DNA from: Nitrospirota bacterium
GTDB taxonomy: Bacteria; Nitrospirota; Thermodesulfovibrionia; Thermodesulfovibrionales; JdFR-88
Direction of reading: 5' to 3'
Assembly: GCA_021812785.1 (NCBI GenBank)
Contig: JAKAMR010000065.1
Location: 1 to 14,662 of the forward strand
DNA: 14,662 bases
The position numbers were made by a program, and so were the translations under genes. The notes beneath the pieces are model-generated. The model was not told where the DNA came from and ran no database searches. It saw only the letters and a list, made by a program, of their open reading frames with translations. Of this stretch, positions 13,308-14,662 are shown piece after piece. Position 1 is the stretch's first letter, and the number at the start of each line of letters is the position of its first letter.

Positions 13308-14662
13308 ATGAACGGCGGAATCAACGCTTCAAAAAAAGCGGGGAGCATACTCGATGTCCCGGAATACAAAGGCCTCCTCAGCTGGCTTTCCTCCGTGGAC
13401 CACAAGCAGATAGGCATCATGTATTTCGTTACGTCGCTGATTTTTTTTCTGGTTGGGGTGTCCGAAGCGATGGTCATGCGCACCCAGCTTATCAAACCGG
13501 ATAATCACTGGCTTTCCCCCGAGACCTATAACCAGGTTTTTTCTATGCACGGCACGACAATGGTATTCCTGGTGGTCATGCCAGTGCTTACCGGCTTCAT
13601 GGTCTATTTCATCCCCTTGATGATAGGGGCCCGCGACGTGGCGTTCCCGCGGGTGAACGCCCTTAGCTACTGGCTGTACCTTATGGGCGGACTCCTTCTG
13701 TATTTCAGCTTTTTTACGGGAAACACCCTCCATGCGGGCTGGTCCGCCTATGCGCCGCTTACGGAGACCAATTATTCCATGAACTTGTACATGACCGGCA
13801 CCGGTGTGGACTACTGGATCATGGGCCTCCTCCTGGCCGGGGCAGGGTCCATAATGTCGGCGATCAATATCCTCGTGACCGTTGCCTTCCTCCGCCCCCC
13901 CGATATGAAACTGAGCCGGACCCCGCTATTTGTGTGGATGTCGGCGGCCAATGCCGTCCTGATGCTGCTGGCCGTGCCCGCGCTGAACGCCGCGCTGGTA
14001 ATGCTGTTTATAGACCGGCATCTGCACGGGTTCTTTTTCAATCCCGTGGCCGGAGGCAAACCCCTGCTGTGGGAGAATTATTTCTGGTTCTTCGGCCACC
14101 CAGAGGTCTATATACTGATCCTGCCCGGTTGGGGGATCATATCGGAAGTGATACCCGCCTTCTCCCGGAAGCCGATCTTCGGCTATGCGTTCATGGCAGT
14201 CTCCACCGTAGCGATCACTTTTCTGAGCTTCGGCGTCTGGGCGCATCACATGTTTGCGACGGGAATGGACTGGACGGTCTATTATGTCTTTGCACTTTCA
14301 AGCATGCTGATCGCCGTCCCTACCGGGGTGAAGATTTTCAACTGGATCGCCACCATGTGGGGCGGCGCTATCAGATTCGATACCGCCATGCTGTTTTCCG
14401 CCGCGTTCATCATGCAGTTCACGATCGGCGGGCTGTCCGGAGTGGCCTTCGCCGTCGTGCCCATAGACTGGGCGCTTACCCAAACTTATTTCGTGGTGGC
14501 CCATTTCCATTACACCCTGCTTGGAGGCACCATCTTTACCGTGATGGCGGGATTTTATTACTGGTACCCTAAAATCACCGGCCGCATGCTCTCGGAAAAG
14601 CTTGGCAAGATACAGTTCTGGCTTATGGTGACCGGCTTCAACGGCACTTTCTTCCTTCTTTT
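13308..14662 (+). CDS. coxA: Cytochrome c oxidase subunit I, 3' end beyond the window
   Basis: 451 codons of a haem-copper oxidase subunit I (A1-like), continuing past the right edge. It reduces oxygen to water and pumps protons. Visible residues are His81 (haem a, in SMHGTTM), Asp110 and Asn117 of the D-channel in GARDVAFPRVN, the CuB/active-site set GHPEVYILILPG with His264, Glu266 and the cross-linked Tyr268, CuB His313-His314 in VWAHHMF, K-channel Lys342 in GVKIFNW, and haem a3 His399 and haem a His401 in AHFHYTLLGG. All catalytic residues are present. This indicates a working oxidase and argues against decay of the operon. The start at ATG 13308 has AAGGGA about 7 nt upstream and lies 31 nt after the coxB stop, so the two are co-transcribed. 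About 100 C-terminal residues are probably missing. Confidence 0.95.
   Translation, partial: MNGGINASKKAGSILDVPEYKGLLSWLSSVDHKQIGIMYFVTSLIFFLVGVSEAMVMRTQLIKPDNHWLSPETYNQVFSMHGTTMVFLVVMPVLTGFMVYFIPLMIGARDVAFPRVNALSYWLYLMGGLLLYFSFFTGNTLHAGWSAYAPLTETNYSMNLYMTGTGVDYWIMGLLLAGAGSIMSAINILVTVAFLRPPDMKLSRTPLFVWMSAANAVLMLLAVPALNAALVMLFIDRHLHGFFFNPVAGGKPLLWENYFWFFGHPEVYILILPGWGIISEVIPAFSRKPIFGYAFMAVSTVAITFLSFGVWAHHMFATGMDWTVYYVFALSSMLIAVPTGVKIFNWIATMWGGAIRFDTAMLFSAAFIMQFTIGGLSGVAFAVVPIDWALTQTYFVVAHFHYTLLGGTIFTVMAGFYYWYPKITGRMLSEKLGKIQFWLMVTGFNGTFFLL

Overview
The window looks like ordinary chromosome from a moderately high-GC Gram-negative-type bacterium that builds a rod-shaped wall and respires oxygen. 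AGG/AGA arginine and ATA isoleucine codons are frequent, and the gene styles resemble Nitrospirota or Desulfobacterota-like lineages. That placement is only an impression, since no marker gene was compared. TGA is a normal stop here: mreC, mreD, mutS2 and the RDD gene all end with it.

Left part (1-5993, leftward). A fragment of an IS256-family transposase runs off the left edge, just behind an elongator-type tRNA-Met(CAU). Next comes a tight shape-and-elongation operon read right to left: RDD membrane protein, mreB, mreC, mreD, mrdA (PBP2) and rodA, with overlaps of 1-11 nt or gaps of 2 nt. MreBCD organise the elongasome, RodA polymerises glycan and PBP2 cross-links it.

Middle (6092-11374). 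Rightward genes encode a GroES-like co-chaperonin, a DedA-family membrane protein, a small GGQ release-factor-like protein and MutS2, the last two overlapping by ATGA. A convergent leftward gene encodes a phosphoribosyltransferase fused to an alpha/beta hydrolase. Four transcription-unit-first genes (RDD, GroES-like, DedA, GGQ protein) have a -10-like box ending 5-6 nt before the start codon, which suggests leaderless mRNAs.

Right part (11590-14662, rightward). tRNA-Gln(CUG) and tRNA-Glu(CUC) are followed by about 540 nt without a gene. That stretch holds two copies of a REP-like hairpin repeat and a strong hairpin in front of the oxidase genes. Then come coxB (subunit II with a fused cytochrome c domain) and coxA (subunit I, cut by the window edge).

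The most remarkable observation is in coxB. The reading frame is intact over 303 codons except for one in-frame TGA, which sits exactly where the first CuA cysteine ligand belongs. All other CuA ligands are present at the expected spacing. Starting 3 nt after the TGA there is an extended stem-loop capped by a perfect 7-bp stem with a GGG loop, in the position of a bacterial SECIS element. The simplest functional reading is a natural selenocysteine ligand in a CuA centre; a nonsense mutation or a base-call error are the alternatives.
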